DNA from: Isoptericola chiayiensis
GTDB taxonomy: Bacteria > Actinomycetota > Actinomycetes > Actinomycetales > Cellulomonadaceae
Assembly (NCBI RefSeq): GCF_013149805.1
Contig: NZ_JABEZT010000003.1
Span: 496,001 to 560,000, forward strand
Reading direction: 5' to 3'
DNA length: 64,000 nucleotides
Below, one piece after another: positions 23,972 to 31,395 of the stretch (position 1 is the stretch's first letter; each line of letters opens with the position of its first letter). Position numbers and translations under genes: made by a program. Under the pieces are notes generated by a model. That model made no database searches. It was not told the DNA's origin and saw nothing but the letters and a program-made list of their open reading frames with translations.

Positions 23972-25329
23972 TGGCCCACCAGGTGCTGGCCGCACACCCG
24001 CAGGACCTGGCCGTTGACACCTGCGGCGGCCGGCGAGGCGAGGAACGCGATCGCCTCGGCCACGTCCACCGGCTGACCGCCCTGGGCCAGCGACGGGATG
24101 CGGCGCGCCACCTCGCGGGTCGCGAACGGGATGCGGGAGGTCATCTCGGTCTCGATGAAGCCGGGTGCCACCGCGTTCGCGGTGCCGCCGCGCGCGGCGA
24201 GCAGCCCTGCGGTGGCCCGGGTGTGCCCGATGACGCCGGCCTTGGAGAACGCGTAGTTGGTCTGGCCCTTGTTCCCCGCGATGCCGGAGGTGGAGGCCAG
24301 GGACACGATGCGCAGCCCCTCCAGCCCGGCCTCGAGGAGCGCGGCGTTGATCCGCAGCTGCGCGGCCAGGTTGACCGCGATCACCGCGTCCCACTGTCCC
24401 GGCTTCATGTTGGCGAGCAGCTTGTCCCGGGTGATGCCGGCGTTGTGCACGACGACGTCGAGGCGTCCGTGGCGCTCGCGGGCGTGGGCGAGGATGCGCT
24501 CGCCGGCGTCCTCGGCGGTGACGTCGAGCTGCAGGGCCGTGCCGCCGACGGCGTTGGCGGTCGCGGCGAGCGCCTCCCCGGCGGCGGGGACGTCCACGCA
24601 GACCACGGTGGCGCCGTCACGGTGCAGGGTGCGGGCGATGGCCGCGCCGATGCCGCGGGCCGCGCCGGTGACGACGGCGACCTGGCCGGTCAGCGGCCGG
24701 TCGGTGGCCGGCTCGGGCGCGTCCGCGGCGGGCACGCCGTCCGCGGTCGGCCCGACCCGCAGGAGCTGGCCGTCGACGTACGCGCTCTTCGCGCCGAGGA
24801 AGAACCGCAGGGTGCCGAGGACGGACGGGTCGTCGACGGCGACGTCGTCGGTCAGGACGACGCCGTTGCCGGTCGCGCCGCCGCGCAGCTCCTTGGCGAC
24901 CGAGCGCAGGAACCCGTCGACCCCGTGGCGGGTGGCGGACAGGGCGGGGGAGTCGCCGTCGGCCGGGGCCCGGGAGACGGTGACGACGCGGCCGTTGCCG
25001 GCGAGGCGCCGCAGCACGGAGCCGGTGGCCAGCACGGCCTCGGAGGCGTCGGTCGGGGCGGTGGCCTCGGTGAGCACGAGGACGACGGCGCCCCACCGGA
25101 CGTCGTCGGTGGGCTCGCGCCGCACGTCGAGGTCCCAGCCCAGCAGGGTCTGGGCGATGGCGTCGGCGTCGGCCTTGGACGCGCCGTCGGACACGACGAG
25201 CACGGGCCCCACCGTGAGGGAGTCACCGGCGCGGTAGCGGCGCAGGACGGCCGGTCGGGGCAGCCCGAGCTTCTTCGCGAGGGTCTGGGTGAACCCGGAG
25301 TTGACGGCCTTCGTGTAGCGGTCGGTCAT
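23968..25329 (-). CDS. High-molecular-weight 3-oxoacyl-ACP/CoA reductase (FabG4-like)
   Basis: A 453-residue SDR reductase, the same length class as mycobacterial FabG4 (about 454) and much longer than ordinary FabG (about 247). Residues 1-205 form a flavodoxin-like extra domain (YRAGDSLTVGPVLVVSDG). The catalytic SDR part starts with VVTGAARGIGAAIARTL, continues NAGITRDKLLANM and SLASTSGIAGNKGQTNYAFSK with the Ser-Tyr-Lys triad. FabG4 prefers long acyl-CoA and NADH; that is family knowledge. GGGAGGAG precedes the ATG. It lies between thiolase and MaoC genes in one minus-strand operon. Confidence 0.92.
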   Translation of the reverse strand: MTDRYTKAVNSGFTQTLAKKLGLPRPAVLRRYRAGDSLTVGPVLVVSDGASKADADAIAQTLLGWDLDVRREPTDDVRWGAVVLVLTEATAPTDASEAVLATGSVLRRLAGNGRVVTVSRAPADGDSPALSATRHGVDGFLRSVAKELRGGATGNGVVLTDDVAVDDPSVLGTLRFFLGAKSAYVDGQLLRVGPTADGVPAADAPEPATDRPLTGQVAVVTGAARGIGAAIARTLHRDGATVVCVDVPAAGEALAATANAVGGTALQLDVTAEDAGERILAHARERHGRLDVVVHNAGITRDKLLANMKPGQWDAVIAVNLAAQLRINAALLEAGLEGLRIVSLASTSGIAGNKGQTNYAFSKAGVIGHTRATAGLLAARGGTANAVAPGFIETEMTSRIPFATREVARRIPSLAQGGQPVDVAEAIAFLASPAAAGVNGQVLRVCGQHLVGQ

Positions 25330-25346
25330 GGGTGCTCCTCCCGGGA

Positions 25347-26678
25347 TCAGACGGACTCGAGGACGGCGGTGGCGCCGAGGCCGCCGGCCGCGCAGACGGA
25401 CACCAGGGCACGGGCGGGCCTGCCGGTCTCGGCGGCCTTCTCGGCCACCAGCTTCGCGGCGGTGGCGACGATCCGCCCGCCGGTGGCGGCGAACGGGTGC
25501 CCGGCGGCGAGCGAGGAGCCGTTGACGTTCACCTTGGCGCGGTCCACGGAGCCGAACGCGCCGGACAGGCCGAGCTCGTTCTTGCCGTAGTCGACGTCCT
25601 CCCACGCGGCGAGCGTGGTCAGGACGGTGGAGGCGAAGGCCTCGTGGATCTCGTAGAAGTCGAAGTCGTCCAGGGTCAGGCCGTTGCGGGCGAGCAGGCG
25701 CGGGACGGCGTGCACCGGGGCCATGAGCAGGCCCTCGTGGCCGTGCACGAAGTCGACGGCGGCGGTCTCGGCGTCGACGACGCGGGCCAGGACGGGCAGG
25801 TCGTGCGACTCGGCCCACTCGCGCGAACCGAGGAGCACGGTCGAGGCGCCGTCGGTGAGCGGCGTGGAGTTGCCGGCGGTCATGGTGGCCGGCGTCTCCA
25901 GGGAGCGGCCGAAGACGGGCTTGAGGCCGGCGAGCTTCTCGGCGGAGGTGTCGGGCCGCATGTTGTCGTCGCGGGTCAGGCCGCGGAACGGGGTGACGAG
26001 GTCGTCGAAGAACCCGGACTCCCAGGCGGCGGCGAGGTGCTGGTGGCTGGCGAGCGCGATCTCGTCCTGCGCCTCGCGGGTGATGCCCCAGCGGGCGGTG
26101 GTGATCGCCTGGTGCTCGCCCATGGACAGGCCGGTGCGCGGCTCGTCGGTGGCGGGGGTCAGCGGCTTGAGGTCGCCGGGGCGGATCTGCGCGAGCGCCT
26201 TGGCACGGGCCTGCCACGTCTTGGCGTGCTGGGCGTCCAGGAGGGCGCGGCGCAGCCCCTCGCCGACGGCGATGGGTGCGTCGGAGACGGTGTCGGTGCC
26301 GCCGGCGACGCCGGACTCGATCTGGCCGAGGCGGATCTTGTTGGCGACGCCGATCGTGGCCTCGAGGCCGGTGGCGCAGGCCTGCTGCAGATCGTAGGCG
26401 GGGGTGGCGGGGGACAGCGAGGAGCCGAGCACGGACTCGCGGACCAGGTTGAAGTCGCGCGAGTGCTTGAGCACGGCGCCGCCGACGACCTCGCCGAGGC
26501 GTTCGCCCTGCAGCCCGTAGCGGGCCACGAGGCCCTCGAGGGCGGCGGTGAACATCTCCTGGTTGGAGGCGTCGGCGTACTTCTTGCCGGCGCGGGAGAA
26601 CGGGATGCGGTTGCCGCCGACGACGACGGCGTCGCGTGGGCCGTTGGTCGCTGCGGCTCGGGACTGGCGAGAGGCCAC
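25347..26678 (-). CDS. Acetyl-CoA acetyltransferase / thiolase (FadA2-like)
   Basis: A 443-residue thiolase. The nucleophile is in LQQACATGLEA, EIHEAFAS is the conserved NEAF-like turn (His in place of Asn), NVNGSSLAAGHPFAATGGR carries the catalytic His, and VSVCAAGGLGAT the second Cys. It cleaves or forms 3-ketoacyl-CoA. GTG at 26678 is chosen because GAGGAAG stands eight bases upstream; an in-frame ATG 30 bases earlier has no ribosome site. First gene of the thiolase-FabG4-MaoC operon, divergent from a TetR gene with 89 bp between them. Confidence 0.9.
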   Translation of the reverse strand: MASRQSRAAATNGPRDAVVVGGNRIPFSRAGKKYADASNQEMFTAALEGLVARYGLQGERLGEVVGGAVLKHSRDFNLVRESVLGSSLSPATPAYDLQQACATGLEATIGVANKIRLGQIESGVAGGTDTVSDAPIAVGEGLRRALLDAQHAKTWQARAKALAQIRPGDLKPLTPATDEPRTGLSMGEHQAITTARWGITREAQDEIALASHQHLAAAWESGFFDDLVTPFRGLTRDDNMRPDTSAEKLAGLKPVFGRSLETPATMTAGNSTPLTDGASTVLLGSREWAESHDLPVLARVVDAETAAVDFVHGHEGLLMAPVHAVPRLLARNGLTLDDFDFYEIHEAFASTVLTTLAAWEDVDYGKNELGLSGAFGSVDRAKVNVNGSSLAAGHPFAATGGRIVATAAKLVAEKAAETGRPARALVSVCAAGGLGATAVLESV

Positions 26679-26711
26679 GGGGTGCTTCCTCACACTCGAC
26701 GGGGACATGTA

Positions 26712-26748
26712 GTACTCACAGTACCTGATACTCTCAGTCTCGTGAGAC
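26712..26748. promoter_or_regulatory. Two palindromes in the thiolase/TetR divergent promoter
   Basis: GTACTCACAGTAC (26712-26724) and GTCTCGTGAGAC (26737-26748) are perfect inverted repeats 12 bp apart in an 89-bp divergent gap. They are the likely binding sites of the TetR protein encoded next to them. Confidence 0.6.
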
Positions 26749-26767
26749 GAGTCACAGGGGGTGACCG

Positions 26768-27496
26768 ATGACGGTCGCAGCACACGGGACGGACCGGGCC
26801 GCGCGGGCCCGCCCCGACGGACGGTCGACCCGATGGGACGATCATCGCGCCCAGCGCCGCGCCGCGCTCGTGCGCGACGCCCGCCGGGCGATCCACGAGC
26901 TCGGTCCGGGCGCGTCCATGGACGAGATCGCCGGCGTCGCCGGGACCTCGAAGTCGATCTTCTACCGGTACTTCGACGACAAGGCCGGGCTGCGGCTCGC
27001 CGTCGCCGAGTCCGTGGTCAAGGGGATGCACCGCCGCCTGGCCGAGGCCGCGCACGAGGCGCCCACGCCGCACTCCGCGCTGCGCGCGATGGTGCGCACC
27101 TACCTGCAGACCATCGAGAGCTCGCCGCAGGTCTACTGGTTCGTCACCCGCACGGCGATCGGCGGGAACGAGCCCGACGACGGCACCGGCCGCGTCGAGG
27201 CGCTCGGCGCCTACCTCGACTCCGTGATCACCCTCGTCGCCGAGCCGTTCGCCCGTGCCGTCCACGTCCCGCCCACGACGGCGGCCGCCTGGGCCGCCGG
27301 GGCCGTCGGCTTCGTGCGCGGCGCCGGCGAGTGGTGGCTCGGCCACACCCGGGCCGAGGGCCTGACCCGCGACGACCTCACCGACCAGGTCACCACCTGG
27401 CTCTGGAACGGGCCGGTCGGCGTGCTGCACCACGAGGCGCCCGCCACCGGCACCGAGACCCCTGGCACCCCTGGTACCCCCGAGAAGCTGGAGTGA
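26768..27496 (+). CDS. TetR family transcriptional regulator
   Basis: A 242-residue repressor. The helix-turn-helix is RRAIHELGPGASMDEIAGVA followed by GTSKSIFYRYFDDKAGLRLA, with YRYFDDK as the typical end of the DNA-binding domain. The first ~30 residues are a basic extension, and the last ~20 are Pro/Thr/Glu-rich. The ligand domain resembles the TetR_C group found with fatty-acid genes. It stands between the thiolase operon (divergent) and the acyl-CoA oxidase-like gene (same strand, overlapping region), so it very probably controls both. The ligand may be a fatty acyl-CoA. Confidence 0.9.
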   Translation: MTVAAHGTDRAARARPDGRSTRWDDHRAQRRAALVRDARRAIHELGPGASMDEIAGVAGTSKSIFYRYFDDKAGLRLAVAESVVKGMHRRLAEAAHEAPTPHSALRAMVRTYLQTIESSPQVYWFVTRTAIGGNEPDDGTGRVEALGAYLDSVITLVAEPFARAVHVPPTTAAAWAAGAVGFVRGAGEWWLGHTRAEGLTRDDLTDQVTTWLWNGPVGVLHHEAPATGTETPGTPGTPEKLE

Positions 27497-27498
27497 AG

Positions 27499-29589
27499 AT
27501 GACGACGACGTCCCCCGCCGAGAACCTCGGCGCCGCCCAGACGACCACCGCCGACGACGCCGCGACCGCCCACGTCGACGTCGCCGCGCTGTCCGAGTAC
27601 CTGCTGGGCCGGTGGCCCGAGCTGCGACGCAAGGCCCGCGAGCGCGCCGGCGACCCCCGCTTCCACAAGGACGAGTCGCTGACCCCGGCCGAGCACCGCG
27701 AGCGCACGCTGGAGCAGATGCGCGAGATGGTCGCGGCCGACGACAAGATCGCCTGGCTGGCCTTCCCGGAGCGGATGGGCGGCTTCGACGAGCCGGGCGC
27801 CAACCTCGCGTGCTTCAGCGAGCTGGTCGCGGCGGACCCGTCGCTGCAGATCAAGTCGGGCGTGCAGTGGGGACTGTTCGGTGCCGCGATCCTGCACCTG
27901 GGCACCCCCGAGCAGCAGGACCGCCTGCTGCCCGGCGCGATGGACCTGTCCGTGCCGGGTGCGTTCGCGATGACGGAGACGGGCCACGGTTCGGACGTGC
28001 AGTCGATCGGCACCACGGCCACCTACGACCCGGCCACCGAGGAGTTCGTCATCGACACCCCGTTCCGCGGGGCGTGGAAGGACTACCTGGGCAACGCGGC
28101 CGTGCACGCCACGGCCGCCACGGTGTTCGCCCAGCTGATCACGAACGGCGTCAACCACGGGGTGCACTGCTTCTACGTGCCGATCCGCGACGCGGAGACG
28201 ATGGAGTTCCTGCCCGGCGTCGGGGGCGAGGACGACGGGCTCAAGGGCGGGCTGCGCGGCATCGACAACGGCCGCCTGCACTTCAGCGGCGTCCGCGTCC
28301 CGCGCACGGACCTGCTGGCCCGGTACGGGTCCGTGGCCGCCGACGGCACCTACTCCTCGCCGATCGAGAGCCCGGGCCGCCGGTTCTTCACGATGCTCGG
28401 CTCCCTGGTGCAGGGGCGCGTCTCCCTGGACGGCTCCGCGGTGAACTCCGCGAAGATCGGTCTGGCCATCGCGGTGAAGTACGGCGCGGAGCGCCGGCAG
28501 TTCGCCGGGGCGGGCGTCGACGAGATGGTGGTGCTGGACTACGCCACGCACCGCCGTCGGCTCTTCCCGCGCATCGCCGAGGCCTATGCGGGTCACTTCG
28601 CGAACGAGCGCCTGCTGGACCTGTTCGACGACGTCTTCTCCGGCGCCGGCGACACCCCCGAGCGGCGCGAGGACCTCGAGACGACGGCGGCGGCCCTGAA
28701 GTCGACGTCGACGGCGTTCGCGCTGGAGACGCTGCAGGAGTGCCGCGAGGCGTGCGGCGGCGCCGGGTTCCTCACGGAGAACCGCATCACCTCGCTGCGC
28801 GCCGACCTGGACGTCTACGCGACGTTCGAGGGCGACAACACCGTGCTGCGCCAGCTCGTCGCCAAGCGCCTCGTCGCGGACTACGGGCGCGAGGTCAAGG
28901 GCGCGACGAAGACGCCGGCCGGCATGGCACGGTTCGTCGTCGAGCGGGCCACGGACGCCGCGCTGCACCGCACCGGGCTGCGCCGCGTGTCGCAGGCGAT
29001 CGCCGACGTCGGCGACCCGCGCCGTGCGGCCGGCCACCTGCGGGACGCCGAGACCCAGCGCGAGCTGCTCGCCGACCGGGTGGCCACGATGGTCGAGGAC
29101 GTCGCGATGGCGCTGCGCCCCGCGCAGAAGGCCGCACCGGACGAGGCGGCGCGCATCCTGGACGAGAACCAGGTCGCGCTCGTCGAGGCGGCCGCGGCGC
29201 ACGCGGACCTGCTGCGCTGGGAGGCGTTCACCGACGCGCTCGCGGGCATCGAGGACACGGGGACCCGGCTGGTCATGACGTGGCTGCGGGACGTGTACGG
29301 CCTGACCGTCATCGAGCGCAACCTCACCTGGTACCTGCTGCACGGCCGGCTGTCCGACCAGCGCGCGCGCACCGTGACGGGTTACGTCGACCGGCTGCTG
29401 CGCCGGCTGCGCCCGCACGTGCTCGACCTGGTCGACGCCTGGGGGTACGGGCCCGAGCACCTGCGCGCCAAGATCGCCTCCGGCGCGGAGGCCGAGCGGC
29501 AGGAGGAGGCGCGCGCCTACTACGCGGCGCTGCGGGCGAGCGGGAAGGCGCCGATCAGCGAGAAGGCGCTGCGCACCTCGCGGGCCTGA
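27499..29589 (+). CDS. Acyl-CoA oxidase-like / acyl-CoA dehydrogenase family protein
   Basis: A 696-residue flavoprotein of the acyl-CoA dehydrogenase/oxidase superfamily. The length, MTETGHGSDVQSIGTTATYD, NGVNHGVHCFYVPIRD, ATFEGDNTVLRQLVAKRL and a ~230-residue helical C-terminal ACOX-like domain are closer to acyl-CoA oxidases than to ordinary FadE proteins (about 390 residues). It would introduce the trans-2 double bond of fatty acyl-CoA; whether oxygen or an electron-transfer flavoprotein takes the electrons is open. ATG at 27499 follows GGAG and is 3 bases after the TetR stop; a GTG at 27493 is also possible. It completes a beta-oxidation set with the divergent operon. Confidence 0.88.
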   Translation: MTTTSPAENLGAAQTTTADDAATAHVDVAALSEYLLGRWPELRRKARERAGDPRFHKDESLTPAEHRERTLEQMREMVAADDKIAWLAFPERMGGFDEPGANLACFSELVAADPSLQIKSGVQWGLFGAAILHLGTPEQQDRLLPGAMDLSVPGAFAMTETGHGSDVQSIGTTATYDPATEEFVIDTPFRGAWKDYLGNAAVHATAATVFAQLITNGVNHGVHCFYVPIRDAETMEFLPGVGGEDDGLKGGLRGIDNGRLHFSGVRVPRTDLLARYGSVAADGTYSSPIESPGRRFFTMLGSLVQGRVSLDGSAVNSAKIGLAIAVKYGAERRQFAGAGVDEMVVLDYATHRRRLFPRIAEAYAGHFANERLLDLFDDVFSGAGDTPERREDLETTAAALKSTSTAFALETLQECREACGGAGFLTENRITSLRADLDVYATFEGDNTVLRQLVAKRLVADYGREVKGATKTPAGMARFVVERATDAALHRTGLRRVSQAIADVGDPRRAAGHLRDAETQRELLADRVATMVEDVAMALRPAQKAAPDEAARILDENQVALVEAAAAHADLLRWEAFTDALAGIEDTGTRLVMTWLRDVYGLTVIERNLTWYLLHGRLSDQRARTVTGYVDRLLRRLRPHVLDLVDAWGYGPEHLRAKIASGAEAERQEEARAYYAALRASGKAPISEKALRTSRA

Positions 29590-29595
29590 GGCGGG

Positions 29596-29898
29596 TCAGG
29601 CGGCCACGGGCGCGACCGCGGGTTCGTCGGCGATGCCGGCGCCGCGCTCGTCCGTGGCCGCGGCGACCTCCTCCTCCGGGGCGGAGGTCAGCTCACGCAC
29701 GGGCAGCCCCAGCGTGACGGTCGAGGGCCTGGGCCGGGTGCGGGGAGGGGGTGTCGCGGTCGCCACCCACCCGGCGCCGACCAGGCCGGCGACGGCGCAC
29801 ACCGCCGCCACGATCGGCCATCCCAGGGCGAGCGTCGTGCCGAGCAGCACGCCGTCGCCCAGGGCTACTGCAGTCCCGGTCAGAATGACCCGTCGCAT
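29596..29898 (-). CDS. Small hypothetical membrane protein
   Basis: A 100-residue protein I do not recognise. The first ~50 residues give two hydrophobic segments (VILTGTAVALGDGVLLGTTL and WPIVAAVCAVAGLVGAGWV), and the rest is a charged and Pro-rich cytosolic tail. Its stop is six bases from that of the convergent acyl-CoA oxidase-like gene. The GC pattern and the ATG following GGAGGACTTCC support a real gene. Confidence 0.6.
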   Translation of the reverse strand: MRRVILTGTAVALGDGVLLGTTLALGWPIVAAVCAVAGLVGAGWVATATPPPRTRPRPSTVTLGLPVRELTSAPEEEVAAATDERGAGIADEPAVAPVAA

Positions 29899-30050
29899 CT
29901 TGGAAGTCCTCCACGGTCCGCCTCATCCGTGCACTGTCCAGCACACGACAGGTCGGGCCGGTCCGCATCCGCAGGAGGCCTCGATCGGGTCACAACTCGA
30001 TACCGACCGGCCGACGACCTCAGGTGGACCTCAACTGCTGCGGGCCGGCG

Positions 30051-30071
30051 GCGGGGCGCGCAGCGCCCCGC
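30051..30071 (-). terminator. Hairpin after the Tdi1-like gene
   Basis: A perfect 9-bp GC stem GCGGGGCGC / GCGCCCCGC with a GCA loop lies 22 bp downstream of the stop codon at 30094 on the minus strand. No U-tract is present. Confidence 0.55.
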
Positions 30072-30093
30072 TCCGTCGTCGGCGGGAGCGTCG

Positions 30094-30576
30094 TCAGCGG
30101 GAGTGCTGCGGCACGTGCTCGAGGCTGTGGCCCAGCAGCAGCGGCGACGGTTCGGGGCGGCGGCGGGTGCGGCGGTGCACCTCGCCGGACAGGCGCAGGG
30201 CGAGCTCGAGACGGACCGGGACGGCGGACTCGGCGCTGAGCCGACCGCCGAGCACCGGGTGCGGCATGAAGGTCAGCACCTCGTCGTGGGCCGGGACCAC
30301 GCCGCGCTGCGCGGCCTCCACCACGAGGTCCTCCAGGAGGAGGTCCTGGCGGCCCTCCGGCGAGTCGAGCTCGGCCGACAGCTCGACGGCGGTCGGCCAG
30401 CGCAGCTCGAGGGTGCCCTCGACCGTGTCGAGGAACCACCAGCCCTCCAGCGACTCCAGCACCACGTCGCCGAACACCGTGGCGAACCGTGCGGTCTTCC
30501 CGTCCAGCCCCAGCCACGTCCACGCGTCCAGCCCGTAGGAGAAGGAGCGGGGGTCGAAAGGCCGTAGGTGTTCCAC
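30094..30576 (-). CDS. DUF1851 / T6SS immunity Tdi1-like domain protein
   Basis: A 160-residue protein resembling the C-terminal domain of Tdi1, the immunity partner of a type VI NADase toxin. The matched order is ATVFGDVVLESLEGWWFLDT, VEGTLELRWPTAVELSAEL, LLEDLVVEAAQRGVVPAHDE, FMPHPVLGGRLSAESAVPV and LRLSGEVHRRTRR. No type VI genes or toxin gene are near. Actinobacteria carry many orphan members, whose role is unknown. GTG at 30576 gives the best start; the ribosome site is weak and an ATG 72 bases upstream is possible. Confidence 0.7.
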   Translation of the reverse strand: MEHLRPFDPRSFSYGLDAWTWLGLDGKTARFATVFGDVVLESLEGWWFLDTVEGTLELRWPTAVELSAELDSPEGRQDLLLEDLVVEAAQRGVVPAHDEVLTFMPHPVLGGRLSAESAVPVRLELALRLSGEVHRRTRRRPEPSPLLLGHSLEHVPQHSR

Positions 30577-30775
30577 GGGCGCATCAAAGCACGGTCGGCG
30601 GGTATCTGAAACCCCCGGTCGCAGTGAACAACCTGTGACCGGGTTCACGGGCGCGAGTCACACGGGACAAGAGTTGTTCAAGTCCCGGGCTGCTGCGGGG
30701 TGGGCCGCGCCGGCGGGAACCTCTCGACCCTCGTCCTCGTTCTGCCGGGCACACCCACGAGCCCCCGGAGGACCG

Positions 30776-31348
30776 ATGCGTCACGAGACAGGCGGACCCG
30801 ACGTCCGCGCCGCCGTCGTCGGCGGGGTCGCGACGGCCGCCTGGTACGCGGTGCCCGACGTCGTGCGCCCCCGCTGGGCGCGCGCCCTGGCCAAGACGGC
30901 CGTGTTGGCCGGCGGGCTGACCGCGGCGCTCGCCGTCACGCGGGACGGCCGGGCCGCGCGCGCCGCCGTCGACGAGCTGCGCGACGCCGTCGACGGCGCC
31001 GTCACGGACGCCGCCGACCCGCTGGCGCAAGCCGGGCTGGAGGGCGCCGACCCGGGCACGCCGGACGACGAGGCCGTCGACAACCCGGCGCCCACGACCC
31101 TGACCGAGCCGCCCGGGCCCGGTTCGGGGTGGGCCGGCGCGGCCGTCGTCACCGGCGGGCTCACGCTCGTGGCCGGAGCCGCCGTCGCCGGGGAGATCCT
31201 GGTGCACCGGCTGGCCGAGCGGCTCGGTGCGCGCGGCTGGCCCGCCCCGCACACCACCGTCGGCATCGTGCTGGGCGCGGCCGCCGCCGGGCTGTCGCTC
31301 GTCGAGCCGCGTCCAGCGCAGCCCGACGGCGCGCCGCCGGCCCGGTGA
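30776..31348 (+). CDS. Hypothetical membrane protein
   Basis: A 190-residue protein of unknown function with about four hydrophobic segments: two in the first 55 residues (AAVVGGVATAAWYAVPDVV; AKTAVLAGGLTAALAVT) and two in the second half (GAAVVTGGLTLVAGAAVAGE; TTVGIVLGAAAAGLSLV). Between them is an acidic, Pro-rich stretch. ATG at 30776 follows GGAGGACC. It is convergent with crtI and has no visible link to the carotenoid genes. Confidence 0.7.
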   Translation: MRHETGGPDVRAAVVGGVATAAWYAVPDVVRPRWARALAKTAVLAGGLTAALAVTRDGRAARAAVDELRDAVDGAVTDAADPLAQAGLEGADPGTPDDEAVDNPAPTTLTEPPGPGSGWAGAAVVTGGLTLVAGAAVAGEILVHRLAERLGARGWPAPHTTVGIVLGAAAAGLSLVEPRPAQPDGAPPAR

Positions 31349-31349
31349 T

Positions 31350-31379
31350 CGTCACCCCCGCGGACCCGCGGCGGTGACG
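31350..31379. terminator. Bidirectional hairpin between convergent genes
   Basis: CGTCACC (31350-31356) pairs with GGTGACG (31373-31379) outside an inner CCGCGG/CCGCGG pair, in the 47-bp gap between the membrane protein and crtI stops. Confidence 0.55.
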
Positions 31380-31395
31380 GACCGGACCGGCTCGA

